From the NCBI RefSeq assembly GCF_015163075.1, contig NZ_JADDXU010000027.1, positions 49,032 through 113,031 on the forward strand: DNA of 64,000 bases, given 5' to 3'. Below are positions 18,283-28,085 of the stretch, in pieces (the stretch's first letter is position 1; every line of letters begins with the position of its first letter). Both the position numbers and the translations under genes were made by a program. The notes beneath the pieces were generated by a model. It ran no database searches and was not told the origin of the DNA. It saw nothing but the letters and a program-made list of their open reading frames with translations. This DNA is from Streptomyces justiciae (GTDB taxonomy: Bacteria; Actinomycetota; Actinomycetes; Streptomycetales; Streptomycetaceae).

Positions 18283-20247
18283 TCAGACCGCCCTCATCAG
18301 CAGGGTCGCGGCGATGAGGACCGCCGCACCGCCGAACATCGAGACCGCGTACGACCGCGCGAAGCCGTTCTGGAGCCTGCGCAGCCGTCCGGAGAGGCCG
18401 CCGACCGAGGCCGCCGTGCCGTTGACGACTCCGTCGACCAGGGTGTGGTCGACGTACACCAGGGACCGCGTGAGGTGCTCGCCGCCGCGGACCAGGACCA
18501 CGTGGTTGAAGTCGTCCTGGAGCAGGTCGCGTCGGGCGGCCCGGGTGAGCAGCGATCCGCGCGGGGCGACGACCGGGACCGGGCGGCGGCCGTACTGGAG
18601 CCAGGCGAGGGCGACGCCGAGGACCATCACGGTCACCGTGGCGGTCGTGACCGTCGCCGCGCTGATCGGCGCGTCACCGTGGTCGTGCCCGGTGATGGGC
18701 TCCAGCCAGTGCAGGAAGCGGTCGCCGATGCTGAAGAATGCGCCGCCCGCGACCGATCCGACGGCCAGCACGATCATCGGGATCGTCATGGACCGGGGCG
18801 ACTCGTGCGGGTGCGGCTCGGCGTGCTCGCCGCGGTGCTCGGCGGCGGGCTCCGCGCTGGGCGCCTCCGGGGAGCGGGTCGGCTGGTTCCTCCAGCGTTC
18901 TTCTCCGAAGAACGTCATCAGCATCACGCGTGTCATGTAGAAGGCGGTGATGGCCGCGCCCAGCAGGGCGCAGGCGCCGAGGATCCAGCCCTCGGTGCCG
19001 CCCTTGGCGAAGGCCGCCTCGATGATCTTGTCCTTGGAGAAGAAGCCGGACAGCCCCGGGAAGCCGATGATGGCGAGGTAGCCGAGGCCGAAGGTCACGA
19101 AGGTGACCGGCATGTACTTGCGCAGGCCGCCGTACTTCCGCATGTCGACCTCGTCGTTCATGCCGTGCATGACCGAACCGGCACCCAGGAACAGCCCGGC
19201 CTTGAAGAAGCCGTGCGTCACCAGGTGCATGATCGCGAAGACGTAGCCGATGGGGCCGAGGCCCGCGGCGAGGACCATGTAGCCGATCTGCGACATGGTC
19301 GAGCCGGCCAGCGCCTTCTTGATGTCGTCCTTCGCGCAACCGACGATCGCACCGAACAGGAGCGTGACGGCACCGACGACGGTGACGACGAGCTGGGCGT
19401 CCGGGGCGAGATTGAAGATGTTGGCGGAGCGGACGATCAGGTAGACGCCCGCGGTCACCATGGTCGCGGCGTGGATGAGGGCCGAGACCGGGGTCGGGCC
19501 CTCCATCGCGTCCCCGAGCCAGGACTGGAGCGGCACCTGGGCGGACTTGCCGCAGGCGGCGAGCAGCAGCATCAGGGCGATGCCGGTGAGCGTGGCCTCG
19601 GAGGCGCCGGTGACAAGGCCGGGCTCCTCGTGGCTGCCGAGGACCGGGCCGAAGGCGAACGTCCCGAACGTCGTGAACATCAGCATGATGGCGATCGACA
19701 GGCCCATGTCGCCGACGCGGTTGACCAGGAAGGCCTTCTTCGCGGCGGTGGCGGCGCTGGGCTTGTGCTGCCAGAAGCCGATGAGCAGGTAGGACGCGAG
19801 ACCCACGCCCTCCCAGCCGACGTACAGCAGGAGGTAGTTGTCGGCGAGGACGAGGATCAGCATCGCCGCGAGGAACAGGTTCAGATAGCCGAAGAAGCGG
19901 CGGCGCCGCTCGTCGTGCTCCATGTACCCGACCGAGTACAGGTGGATCAGCGAGCCGACGCCCGTGATCAGCAGCACGAACGTCATCGACAGCTGGTCGA
20001 GGCGGAAGGCGACGTCCGCCTGGAAGCCCTCGACCGGGACCCAGCTGAACAGGTGGCTCGTCAGGGTCCGGTGTTCGGCGCCCTTGCCGAGCAGGTCGGC
20101 GAAGAGGACGAGGCCGAGCACGAAGGAGACGGCCGCGAGCAGGGTGCCGATCCAGTGGCCGACGCGGTCCAGGCGCCGGCCGCCGCACAGCAGTACGGCC
20201 GCTCCGAGCAATGGCGCCGCCACCAGCAGCGCAATCAGGTTCTCCAC
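18283..20247 (-). CDS. nuoL: NADH-quinone oxidoreductase subunit L
   Basis: This 654-residue distal antiporter-like subunit carries the lateral helix across the membrane arm. It shows YVGWEGVGLASYLLIGFW, GKSAQVPLQSWLGDAMEGPTPV, HAATMVTAGVYL, DIKKALAGSTMSQIGYM and HGFFKAGLFLGAG. A hydrophilic loop near residues 465-495 is rich in His, Glu and Pro (HRGEHAEPHPHES) and is not part of the core fold. It starts at a GTG, 15 bp after nuoK. Confidence 0.96.
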   Translation of the reverse strand: MENLIALLVAAPLLGAAVLLCGGRRLDRVGHWIGTLLAAVSFVLGLVLFADLLGKGAEHRTLTSHLFSWVPVEGFQADVAFRLDQLSMTFVLLITGVGSLIHLYSVGYMEHDERRRRFFGYLNLFLAAMLILVLADNYLLLYVGWEGVGLASYLLIGFWQHKPSAATAAKKAFLVNRVGDMGLSIAIMLMFTTFGTFAFGPVLGSHEEPGLVTGASEATLTGIALMLLLAACGKSAQVPLQSWLGDAMEGPTPVSALIHAATMVTAGVYLIVRSANIFNLAPDAQLVVTVVGAVTLLFGAIVGCAKDDIKKALAGSTMSQIGYMVLAAGLGPIGYVFAIMHLVTHGFFKAGLFLGAGSVMHGMNDEVDMRKYGGLRKYMPVTFVTFGLGYLAIIGFPGLSGFFSKDKIIEAAFAKGGTEGWILGACALLGAAITAFYMTRVMLMTFFGEERWRNQPTRSPEAPSAEPAAEHRGEHAEPHPHESPRSMTIPMIVLAVGSVAGGAFFSIGDRFLHWLEPITGHDHGDAPISAATVTTATVTVMVLGVALAWLQYGRRPVPVVAPRGSLLTRAARRDLLQDDFNHVVLVRGGEHLTRSLVYVDHTLVDGVVNGTAASVGGLSGRLRRLQNGFARSYAVSMFGGAAVLIAATLLMRAV

Positions 20248-20262
20248 GATTCTTCCGACCCC

Positions 20263-20562
20263 TCAGAGCTTCATCAGGCTGGCGTCGTCGACCGAGGCCG
20301 AGTGGCGGGAACGGAACAGGGACACGATGATCGCGAGCCCGACCACGACCTCCGCGGCGGCGACGACCATCGTGAAGAACGCGATGATCTGGCCGTCGAG
20401 ATTGCCGTGCATCCGGGAGAAGGCGACGAACGCGAGGTTGCAGGCGTTGAGCATGAGCTCGATGCACATGAACACGACGATCGCGTTGCGCCTGATCAGT
20501 ACGCCGGTGGCGCCGATCGTGAACAACAGGGCCGCGAGGTAGAGGTAGTTGACGGGGTTCAC
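20263..20562 (-). CDS. nuoK: NADH-quinone oxidoreductase subunit K
   Basis: This 99-residue protein has three membrane helices. The conserved buried glutamates are in [14 protein letters not shown] (helix 2) and [11 protein letters not shown] (helix 3), which take part in proton transfer. Its GTG start overlaps the nuoJ stop by 4 bp. Confidence 0.96.
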
Positions 20563-21398
20563 TTCGACGCCTCCTCGGCCCGCTTGAGGTGGGACGGCTC
20601 GACCGCGGTGCGCTCCAGGCGTTCCTCGGAGCGCTGCTCCAGCGCCTTGAGGTCGTTGAGCGCCTCGGCCGACACGTCACGGATCTGGCCGCGTTCACGG
20701 AGCGTCTTGCTGACCGTGAGCTCCGAGGGGGTGCCGTCGGGCAGCAGGCCCGCGATGTCCACGGCGTTGTGCCGGGCGTAGACACCGGGGGCCGGCAGCG
20801 GCGGTACGTGCTTGCCCGCGCGGACGCGCTCCTCGGCCAGCTCGCGCTGGGTCTTGGCGCGCTCGGTGCGCTCGCGGTGGGTGAGCACCATGGCGCCGAC
20901 GGCGGCCGTGATCAGCAGGGCGCCGGTGATTTCGAAGGCGAAGACGTACTTGGTGAAGATGAGGGTCGCGAGGCCCTCCACGTTGCCGTTCGCGTTCGCC
21001 TGCGCCAGGCCGTTGAACTCCTTGAGCGAGGCGTTGCCGATGCCCGCGATCAGCAGGATGCCGAAGCCGAGCCCGCAGAGAAGGGCCAGCCAGCGCTGGC
21101 CCTTGATGGTCTCCTTCAGGGAGTCCGCGGCCGTGACGCCGACGAGCATCACCACGAACAGGAACAGCATCATGATCGCGCCGGTGTAGACGACGATCTG
21201 CACGATGCCCAGGAAGTAGGCGCCGTTGGCGAGGTAGAACACCGCCAGGATGATCATGGTTCCGGCGAGCGACAGCGCGCTGTGCACGGCCTTCTTCATG
21301 AACACGGTGGCCAGGGCGCCGAGCACGGCGACCGTACCGAGGACCCAGAACTGGAAGGCCTCTCCGGTGGAGGTCGAGTAGGCGGCGAGATCGCTCAT
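20559..21398 (-). CDS. nuoJ: NADH-quinone oxidoreductase subunit J
   Basis: This 279-residue membrane subunit is longer than E. coli NuoJ (184) because of a hydrophilic, charged C-terminal extension of about 90 residues that is usual in actinobacteria. The core helices include [34 protein letters not shown] with the pi-bulge Tyr/Gly region. I start it at ATG 21398, which overlaps the nuoI stop (ATGA); a much longer open frame upstream is the shadow of nuoI. Confidence 0.95.
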
Positions 21399-21997
21399 GC
21401 CGTCGCCTCCTCTTCCTCGGGCTTCTCGCCCTTGGAGACGGCTACTTGCTGGACCGTGCCGGGCGCGGCCTCGGTCACCAGGCCCCGGTAGTAGTCCTGC
21501 TCGTCCGTCCCCGGGTAGATCGCGTGCGGCGAGTCGACCATGCCGTCTTCCAGACCGGCGAGCAGCTGCTCCTTGGTGTAGATCAGGTTCGCGCGGCTGG
21601 AGTCGGCGAGCTCGAACTCGTTGGTCATCGTCAGCGCGCGCGTGGGGCACGCCTCGATGCACAGGCCGCACAGGATGCAGCGGGCGTAGTTGATCTGGTA
21701 GACGCGGCCGTACCGCTCGCCCGGCGAGTAGCGCTCCTCGTCCGTGTTGTCGGCGCCCTCCACATAGATGGCGTCGGCTGGGCAGGCCCAGGCGCACAGC
21801 TCGCAGCCGACGCACTTCTCCAGGCCGTCCGGATGGCGGTTGAGCTGGTGCCGTCCGTGGAAGCGGGGAGCGGTGGTCTTCTGCTGCTCCGGGTACTGCT
21901 CGGTCAGCCGCTTCTTGAACATGGCCTTGAAGGTCACGCCGAAGCCGGCGACGGGGTTCATGAAACCGGGCTTGGTCTCCTTGGGCTCCTCAGCCAT
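21395..21997 (-). CDS. nuoI: NADH-quinone oxidoreductase subunit I (ferredoxin-like)
   Basis: This 200-residue peripheral-arm subunit carries clusters N6a and N6b through CVGCELCAWACP and CILCGLCIEACP, and passes electrons towards the N2 cluster in NuoB. The ATG at 21997 (protein begins MAEEPKETKPG) is preceded by AAGGAGG at good spacing. A longer frame begins 12 codons upstream but lacks this ribosome site. The start lies inside the end of nuoH, overlapping by 8 bp. Confidence 0.96.
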   Translation of the reverse strand: MAEEPKETKPGFMNPVAGFGVTFKAMFKKRLTEQYPEQQKTTAPRFHGRHQLNRHPDGLEKCVGCELCAWACPADAIYVEGADNTDEERYSPGERYGRVYQINYARCILCGLCIEACPTRALTMTNEFELADSSRANLIYTKEQLLAGLEDGMVDSPHAIYPGTDEQDYYRGLVTEAAPGTVQQVAVSKGEKPEEEEATA

Positions 21998-23351
21998 CGG
22001 ACGCCTCCTTTCCATCCAGAGATCCGTCGTCACTCTGAGTATTCACTCCGCCACTGACAATCAGCTCCCGCTCCTGCCGCGAGCGGCGCCTCGGCACGGC
22101 CGGCAACTCCTGTCCGGGCAGCGGCGGTACGGGGAATCCGCCGGCCATCGGGTCGAATCCGACGGCGGTCGCGGGCTCCTCCTCCTTGGCCTTGCCGCGG
22201 AACATGTCGGCGACGAAGGAGAGCAGCAGCAGGACCAGGACGCCGCCGCCGATGTAGAGGGCGATGTCGGCGAAGTCGTAGTTCTCGTTCCTGAGGGTCC
22301 GCACGGTCGCGACGAGCATCAGCCACACCACGGAGACCGGGATGAGGACCTTCCAGCCGAGCTTCATCAGCTGGTCGTAGCGGACGCGGGGGAGCGTGCC
22401 GCGCAGCCAGATGAAGAAGAACAGCAGCAGCTGGACCTTGATGACGAACCAGAGCAGCGGCCACCAGCCGTGGTTGGCGCCCTCCCAGAAGGTGCTGACC
22501 GGCCAGGGGGCCCGCCAGCCGCCGAGGAAGAGGGTCACGGACACCGCCGAGACCGTCACCATGTTCACGTACTCGGCGAGCATGAACAGCGCGAACTTGA
22601 TCGACGAGTACTCGGTGTTGAAGCCGCCGACCAGGTCGCCCTCGGACTCCGGCATGTCGAAGGGGGCGCGGTTGGTCTCGCCCACCATCGTGATGATGTA
22701 GATGATGAAGGAGACCGGCAGCAGGATGACGTACCAGCGGTCCTGCTGCGCCTCGACGATCGCCGACGTCGACATCGACCCCGAGTAGAGGAAGACGGAG
22801 GCGAAGGCGGCGCCCATGGCGATCTCGTACGAGATCATCTGCGCGCAGGAGCGTAGGCCGCCGAGGAGCGGGTACGTCGATCCGGAGCTCCAGCCCGCCA
22901 GCACGATGCCGTAGATGCCGACCGAGGCGACCGCGAGGATGTAGAGCATCGCGATCGGCAGGTCGGTGAGCTGCATCGTGGTGCGCTGGCCGAAGATCGA
23001 GATCTCGTTGCCGGCCGGGCCGAAGGGGATCACCGCGATCGCCATGAAGGCCGGGATGGCCGCGACGATCGGCGCGAGGATGTAGACCACCTTGTCCGCG
23101 CGCTTGACGATGACGTCTTCCTTGAGCATCAGCTTCACGCCGTCGGCGAGCGACTGGAGCATGCCCCAGGGGCCGTGCCGGTTGGGGCCGATGCGCAGCT
23201 GCATCCAGGCGACGACCTTGCGCTCCCAGACGATGGAGAACAACACGGTCACCATCAGGAACGCGAAGCAGAAGACGGCCTTGACGACGACGAGCCACCA
23301 GGGGTCGGTGCCGAACATCGAGAGGTCTTCCGCCGCGAGGTACGGGCTCAT
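21990..23351 (-). CDS. nuoH: NADH-quinone oxidoreductase subunit H
   Basis: This 453-residue, eight-helix membrane subunit forms the quinone cavity and connects the two arms of complex I. Conserved loops are visible: ERKVVAWMQLRIGPNRHGPWG, SYEIAMGAAFASV, GETNRAPFDMPESEGDLVGGFNTEYS and FFIWLRGTLPRVRYDQLM. The C-terminal 70 residues are a Pro/Arg-rich cytoplasmic tail beyond the E. coli length (325), as in other Streptomyces. It overlaps nuoG by 4 bp. Confidence 0.96.
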   Translation of the reverse strand: MSPYLAAEDLSMFGTDPWWLVVVKAVFCFAFLMVTVLFSIVWERKVVAWMQLRIGPNRHGPWGMLQSLADGVKLMLKEDVIVKRADKVVYILAPIVAAIPAFMAIAVIPFGPAGNEISIFGQRTTMQLTDLPIAMLYILAVASVGIYGIVLAGWSSGSTYPLLGGLRSCAQMISYEIAMGAAFASVFLYSGSMSTSAIVEAQQDRWYVILLPVSFIIYIITMVGETNRAPFDMPESEGDLVGGFNTEYSSIKFALFMLAEYVNMVTVSAVSVTLFLGGWRAPWPVSTFWEGANHGWWPLLWFVIKVQLLLFFFIWLRGTLPRVRYDQLMKLGWKVLIPVSVVWLMLVATVRTLRNENYDFADIALYIGGGVLVLLLLSFVADMFRGKAKEEEPATAVGFDPMAGGFPVPPLPGQELPAVPRRRSRQERELIVSGGVNTQSDDGSLDGKEASDG

Positions 23352-25852
23352 GCCTCCACCTCCTTGGGGGCTTCGGCGGCGGGGGTCGCCGGGCCGATGC
23401 GGACGAGGGAGCCGGGCAGCGCACCGGCGTCGGAGGCGACGCCCCCGCCCACGGAGTTCAGCGGCAGCCAGACCACGCGGTCGGGCATCTCGGTGACCTG
23501 GAGCGGGAGTTCGACGACTCCGGAGGAGCCGGTCACGGCCAGGACGTCGCCGTCCTTGACGCCCGCCTCGGCGGCGGTCGCGGCGGACACGCGCGCGTGG
23601 GCGGCGTGCCGGGTGCCCGCGAGCGCCTCGTCGCCCTCCTGGAGACGGCCCTGGTCGAGCAGCAGCCGGTGTCCGGCGAGGACGGCCTCTCCGGCGGCGG
23701 GCCTCGGCAACTGGGCGCCGGTCTCCAGCGGTTCGGTGGCCCGCGGGCCGTCCCAGGCGCCGAGCCGGTCGATCTCGCCGCGCACGGTCCGCAGGTCCGG
23801 CAGACCCAGGTGTACGTCCATGGCGTCGGCCAGCATCTGGAGCACGCGCGCGTCGGTCGGCGCGAGGCGACGGGTCATCTGGTCGGGCTTGAGCGCTGCC
23901 TCGAAGAAGCGCACCCTGCCTTCCCAGTTGAGGAAGGTGCCGGCCTTCTCGGCGACGGCGGCGACCGGCAGGACGACGTCCGCGAGTTCGGTGACCTCGC
24001 TGGGCCGCAGTTCCAGCGACACCAGGAAGCCGACCTCGCCGAGCGCCTCACGCGCGCGTGCCGGGTCGGGCAGGTCGGCGACCTCGACGCCGGCGACGAC
24101 CAGCGCCTGGAGTTCCCCGGTGGTGGCGGCCTCGATGATCTGCGTGGTGTCCCGGCCGTAGCGGTGCGGGAGTTCGGCGACGCCCCAGGCGGCGGCGACC
24201 TCCTCACGCGCGCGTGGGTCGGTGGCCGGACGGCCGCCCGGCAGCAGCGTCGGCAGCGCACCGGCCTCGACGGCACCGCGCTCCCCCGCCCGGCGCGGGA
24301 TCCACACCAGCTGGGCGCCGGTCGCGGACGCGGCCCGTACGGCGGCGGTCAGTCCGCCCGCCACGGCGGCCAGCCGCTCACCGACGACGATGACCGCGCC
24401 CTCGGTCCGCAGCGCCTCGGCGGCCTGCGCGCCGCCCTCCTCCAGGCCGACGCCGCTCGCGAGCGCGTCCAGCCACTCGGTCTCGGTACCGGGAGCCGCC
24501 GGCAGCAGCGTGCCGCCGGCCTTCTCCAGGCCGCGCGTGGCGTAGGTGGCCAGCGAGAAGACCTTCTGTCCGTGCTTGCGCCAGGCCTTGCGCAGCCGCA
24601 GGAAGACGCCGGGCGCCTCCTCCTCGGCCTCGAACCCGACCAGCAGGACGGCGGGCGCCTTCTCCAGCGCGGTGTACGTGACGCCCGTACCGTCGAGGTC
24701 GCGGCCGTGGCCGGCGATCCGGGCGGCCAGGAAGTCGGCCTCCTCGCCGCTGTGCACGCGCGCGCGGAAGTCGATGTCGTTGGTGTCGAGCGCCACGCGC
24801 GTGAACTTGCTGTACGCGTAGGCGTCCTCGATGGTGAGCCGGCCGCCGGTCAGCACACCGGTCCGGCCGCGCGAGGCGAGCAGGCCCTGCGCGGCGATCT
24901 CCAGCGCCTCGGGCCAGGAGGCCGGGACGAGCTCACCCTCGGGGCTGCGCACCAGGGGCGTCTGAAGCCGGTCGCGCTGCTGCGCGTACCGGAAGGCGAA
25001 CCGCCCCTTGTCGCAGATCCACTCCTCGTTGACCTCGGGGTCGTTGGCGGCGAGCTTGCGCATGACCTTGCCGCGCCGGTGGTCGGTGCGGGTGGCGCAG
25101 CCGCCGGAGCAGTGCTCGCACACCGACGGCGAGGAGACGAGGTCGAAGGGGCGGGAGCGGAACCGGTACGCCGCCGAGGTGAGCGCGCCGACCGGGCAGA
25201 TCTGGATGGTGTTGCCGGAGAAGTACGACTCGAACGGGTCGCCCTCACCGGTGCCGACCTGCTGGAGCGCGCCGCGCTCGACCAGCTCGATCATCGGGTC
25301 GCCCGCGACCTGGTTGGAGAACCGGGTGCAGCGGGCGCACAGCACGCACCGCTCACGGTCGAGCAGCACCTGTGTGGAGATCGGGACGGGCTTCTCGTAC
25401 GTCCGCTTCTTGCCCTCGAAGCGGGACTCGGCCTGCCCGTGGGACATCGCCTGGTTCTGCAGGGGGCACTCGCCGCCCTTGTCGCAGACCGGGCAGTCCA
25501 GCGGGTGGTTGATGAGGAGCAGCTCCATCACACCGTGCTGGGCCTTCTCGGCGGCCGGCGAGGTGAGGTGGGTCTTCACCACCATGCCGTCGGTGCAGGT
25601 GATGGTGCAGGACGCCATCGGCTTGCGCTGGCCCTCGACCTCGACGATGCACTGCCGGCAGGCGCCGGCCGGGTCGAGCAGGGGGTGGTCGCAGAAGCGC
25701 GGGATCTCGATGCCGAGCTGCTCGGCGGCCCGGATGACCAGGGTGCCCTTGGGCACGCTGATCTCGGCGCCGTCGATGGTCAACGAGACGAGATCTTCCG
25801 GCGGGACCGCCGCCTCGCCCCCTCCCGAGGGAGCGTTGGTGGTCACCGTCAT
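23348..25852 (-). CDS. nuoG: NADH-quinone oxidoreductase subunit G
   Basis: This 834-residue, largest peripheral subunit has an N-terminal 2Fe-2S ferredoxin domain with CDHPLLDPAGACRQC and a further cysteine. It continues with the His-Cys cluster (HPLDCPVCDKGGEC), ferredoxin-type CVLCARCTRF with a distant C in ICPVGAL, and CEHCSGGCATR starting the molybdopterin-oxidoreductase-like domain (N7-type cluster). The catalytic molybdopterin fold is degenerate, as is normal for NuoG. ATGA overlap joins it to nuoF. Confidence 0.96.
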   Translation of the reverse strand: MTVTTNAPSGGGEAAVPPEDLVSLTIDGAEISVPKGTLVIRAAEQLGIEIPRFCDHPLLDPAGACRQCIVEVEGQRKPMASCTITCTDGMVVKTHLTSPAAEKAQHGVMELLLINHPLDCPVCDKGGECPLQNQAMSHGQAESRFEGKKRTYEKPVPISTQVLLDRERCVLCARCTRFSNQVAGDPMIELVERGALQQVGTGEGDPFESYFSGNTIQICPVGALTSAAYRFRSRPFDLVSSPSVCEHCSGGCATRTDHRRGKVMRKLAANDPEVNEEWICDKGRFAFRYAQQRDRLQTPLVRSPEGELVPASWPEALEIAAQGLLASRGRTGVLTGGRLTIEDAYAYSKFTRVALDTNDIDFRARVHSGEEADFLAARIAGHGRDLDGTGVTYTALEKAPAVLLVGFEAEEEAPGVFLRLRKAWRKHGQKVFSLATYATRGLEKAGGTLLPAAPGTETEWLDALASGVGLEEGGAQAAEALRTEGAVIVVGERLAAVAGGLTAAVRAASATGAQLVWIPRRAGERGAVEAGALPTLLPGGRPATDPRAREEVAAAWGVAELPHRYGRDTTQIIEAATTGELQALVVAGVEVADLPDPARAREALGEVGFLVSLELRPSEVTELADVVLPVAAVAEKAGTFLNWEGRVRFFEAALKPDQMTRRLAPTDARVLQMLADAMDVHLGLPDLRTVRGEIDRLGAWDGPRATEPLETGAQLPRPAAGEAVLAGHRLLLDQGRLQEGDEALAGTRHAAHARVSAATAAEAGVKDGDVLAVTGSSGVVELPLQVTEMPDRVVWLPLNSVGGGVASDAGALPGSLVRIGPATPAAEAPKEVEA

Positions 25853-27198
25853 GCGTTCACCTCCGTGCGGGAGTCGGCCCAGACCGTGGACTTGGCCGGG
25901 TCGAAGGGGCAGCCGCGGCCCGTGATGTGCTGCTCGTACTCCTCGCGGAAGTACTTCAGCGAGGAGAAGATCGGCGAGGCGGCGCCGTCGCCGAGGGCGC
26001 AGAAGGACTTGCCGTTGATGTTGTCGGCGATGTCGTTCAGCTTGTCGAGGTCGGACATGACGCCCTTGCCGGCCTCGATGTCACGCAGCAACTGCACGAG
26101 CCAGTACGTGCCTTCGCGGCAGGGCGTGCACTTGCCGCAGGACTCGTGGGCGTAGAACTCGGTCCAGCGGGTGACGGCGCGGACGACACAGGTCGTCTCG
26201 TCGAAGCACTGGAGTGCTTTCGTGCCGAGCATGGAACCCGCGGCACCCACTCCTTCGTAATCAAGAGGGACATCGAGGTGCTCGTCGGTGAACATCGGCG
26301 TCGAGGAGCCGCCCGGCGTCCAGAACTTGAGCCGGTGCCCGGGTCGCATGCCGCCGCTCATCTCCAGCAGCTGGCGCAGCGTGATGCCGAGCGGGGCCTC
26401 GTACTGGCCGGGGCTGGCGACGTGGCCGCTGAGCGAATAGAGCGTGAAGCCCGGGGACTTCTCGCTTCCCATCGACCGGAACCATTCTTTGCCCCGATGC
26501 AGAATCGCGGGAACCGACGCGATCGATTCGACGTTATTCACCACAGTCGGGCAGGCATAGAGGCCTGCGACCGCAGGAAAGGGGGGACGAAGCCGCGGTT
26601 GACCACGGCGGCCTTCGAGCGAGTCGAGGAGTGCGGTCTCCTCACCGCAGATGTACGCGCCCGCGCCCGCGTGCACGGTGATGTCGAGATCGAGCCCGCT
26701 GCCCAGGATGTTCGTCCCGAGGTAGCCGGCCGCATAGGCCTCGCTCACGGCCGCGTGCAACCGCCGCAGCACTGGCACCACTTCACCGCGCAGATAGATG
26801 AAGGCATGCGACGACCTGATGGCGTAACACGCGATGATCATGCCCTCGATGAGGCTATGCGGGTTCGCGAAGAGGAGCGGAATGTCCTTGCAGGTTCCGG
26901 GCTCCGATTCGTCGGCGTTGACAACTAGATAGTGCGGCTTTCCATCCCCCTGGGGAATGAACTGCCATTTCATTCCCGTGGGGAATCCCGCGCCGCCGCG
27001 GCCGCGCAGACCGGAGTCCTTGACGTACGCGATCAGGTCGTCCGGTGACATCGCGAGCGCCTTGCGCAGGCCCTCGTATCCCTCGTGCCTCTTGTAGACG
27101 TCCAGCGTCCAGGACCTGTCCTCGTCCCAGAAGGCCGACAGCACGGGTGCGAGCAGCTTCTCGGGGCTGGTGTCTTTCAGCTCGGGTGCCAAGGTCAT
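25849..27198 (-). CDS. nuoF: NADH-quinone oxidoreductase subunit F (NADH/FMN site)
   Basis: This 449-residue subunit binds NADH and FMN and holds cluster N3. GRGGAGFPTGMKW is the FMN/NADH glycine-rich loop, ADESEPGTCKD and GAGAYICGEETAL follow, and HESCGKCTPCREG gives the 4Fe-4S cysteines. The start is the ATG at 27198 in an ATGA overlap with nuoE; a longer frame upstream is a shadow of nuoE. Codon use changes inside the gene. From about 26210 to 26985 many A/T-ending codons appear (TAT, CTA, GTT, GAA, ATT, CAT, TGT), unlike the flanking parts and neighbouring nuo genes, suggesting a recombined segment. The protein stays intact and conserved. Confidence 0.95.
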   Translation of the reverse strand: MTLAPELKDTSPEKLLAPVLSAFWDEDRSWTLDVYKRHEGYEGLRKALAMSPDDLIAYVKDSGLRGRGGAGFPTGMKWQFIPQGDGKPHYLVVNADESEPGTCKDIPLLFANPHSLIEGMIIACYAIRSSHAFIYLRGEVVPVLRRLHAAVSEAYAAGYLGTNILGSGLDLDITVHAGAGAYICGEETALLDSLEGRRGQPRLRPPFPAVAGLYACPTVVNNVESIASVPAILHRGKEWFRSMGSEKSPGFTLYSLSGHVASPGQYEAPLGITLRQLLEMSGGMRPGHRLKFWTPGGSSTPMFTDEHLDVPLDYEGVGAAGSMLGTKALQCFDETTCVVRAVTRWTEFYAHESCGKCTPCREGTYWLVQLLRDIEAGKGVMSDLDKLNDIADNINGKSFCALGDGAASPIFSSLKYFREEYEQHITGRGCPFDPAKSTVWADSRTEVNA

Positions 27199-28085
27199 CA
27201 CTCCCCCTCCTCGGCGACGGGCCCCGCCGGGTGGGCCGGGTCGGAGGCCGACGTGTCCTGCGGCGCGTCGTGCGAACTCAGGTGCTCGGTCGGCGACGGC
27301 TCGTGCACGGCGCGGTCCTGCGGCGCCCTGTCCTGCGGCTCGTCGTGCGGACCGCCGTCGCGCGGATGGACCACGCGCGCGGGTGCGGCCTCTCCCCTGG
27401 CCAGGCGGAGGCCCACCAGCGAAGCGGGTCCCGCTCCGCCGCTTGCCTCGACGGCCCCTGGCCGCTCGTCGGGGAAGCCGGCGAGGATCCGCGCGGTCTC
27501 CTTGAAGGTGCACAGCGGCGCCCCGCGCGTGGGCTGCACCGGACGGCCCGCGATCAGGTCGTCGACGAGGCGCTTGGCGCTGCCCGGGGTCTGGTTGTCG
27601 AAGAACTCCCAGTTGACCATCACGACCGGCGCGAAGTCACAGGCCGCGTTGCACTCGATGTGCTCCAGCGTGACCTTGCCGTCCTCGGTGGTCCCGCCGT
27701 TGCCGACGCCCAGGTGCTCCTGGAGGGACTCGAAGATCGCGTCGCCGCCCATCACCGCGCACAGCGTGTTGGTGCAGACGCCGACCTGGTAGTCACCGCT
27801 CGGCCGCCGCCGGTACATGGTGTAGAAGGTGGCGACCGCGGTGACCTCGGCCGTGGTCAGGCCGAGAACGTCCGCGCAGAACTGCATCCCGGTGCGCGTG
27901 ACATGGCCTTCCTCCGACTGCACGAGGTGCAGCAGCGGAAGGAGCGCGGACCGGGAGTCGGGGTAGCGGGCGATGACCTCGCGCGCGTCCGTCTCAAGCC
28001 GGGCTCGGACGTCGTCCGGGTAGGCGGGCGCGGGCAGTTCGGGCATGCCCAGGCTGACGCCCCGCTCCGAAGAAGAGGTGGTCAC
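27198..28085 (-). CDS. nuoE: NADH-quinone oxidoreductase subunit E (thioredoxin-like 2Fe-2S)
   Basis: This 295-residue subunit carries cluster N1a with VCTNTLCAVMGG and IECNAACDFAPV as the two cysteine pairs in a thioredoxin-like fold. The core ends near residue 215. The last 80 residues are a low-complexity Pro/Ala/Asp/His tail not found in E. coli NuoE (166). The GTG at 28085 is chosen because GGAGG lies 8-9 bases upstream and it overlaps the nuoD stop by 4 bp; the longer open frame upstream is nuoD's shadow. Confidence 0.95.
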   Translation of the reverse strand: MTTSSSERGVSLGMPELPAPAYPDDVRARLETDAREVIARYPDSRSALLPLLHLVQSEEGHVTRTGMQFCADVLGLTTAEVTAVATFYTMYRRRPSGDYQVGVCTNTLCAVMGGDAIFESLQEHLGVGNGGTTEDGKVTLEHIECNAACDFAPVVMVNWEFFDNQTPGSAKRLVDDLIAGRPVQPTRGAPLCTFKETARILAGFPDERPGAVEASGGAGPASLVGLRLARGEAAPARVVHPRDGGPHDEPQDRAPQDRAVHEPSPTEHLSSHDAPQDTSASDPAHPAGPVAEEGE

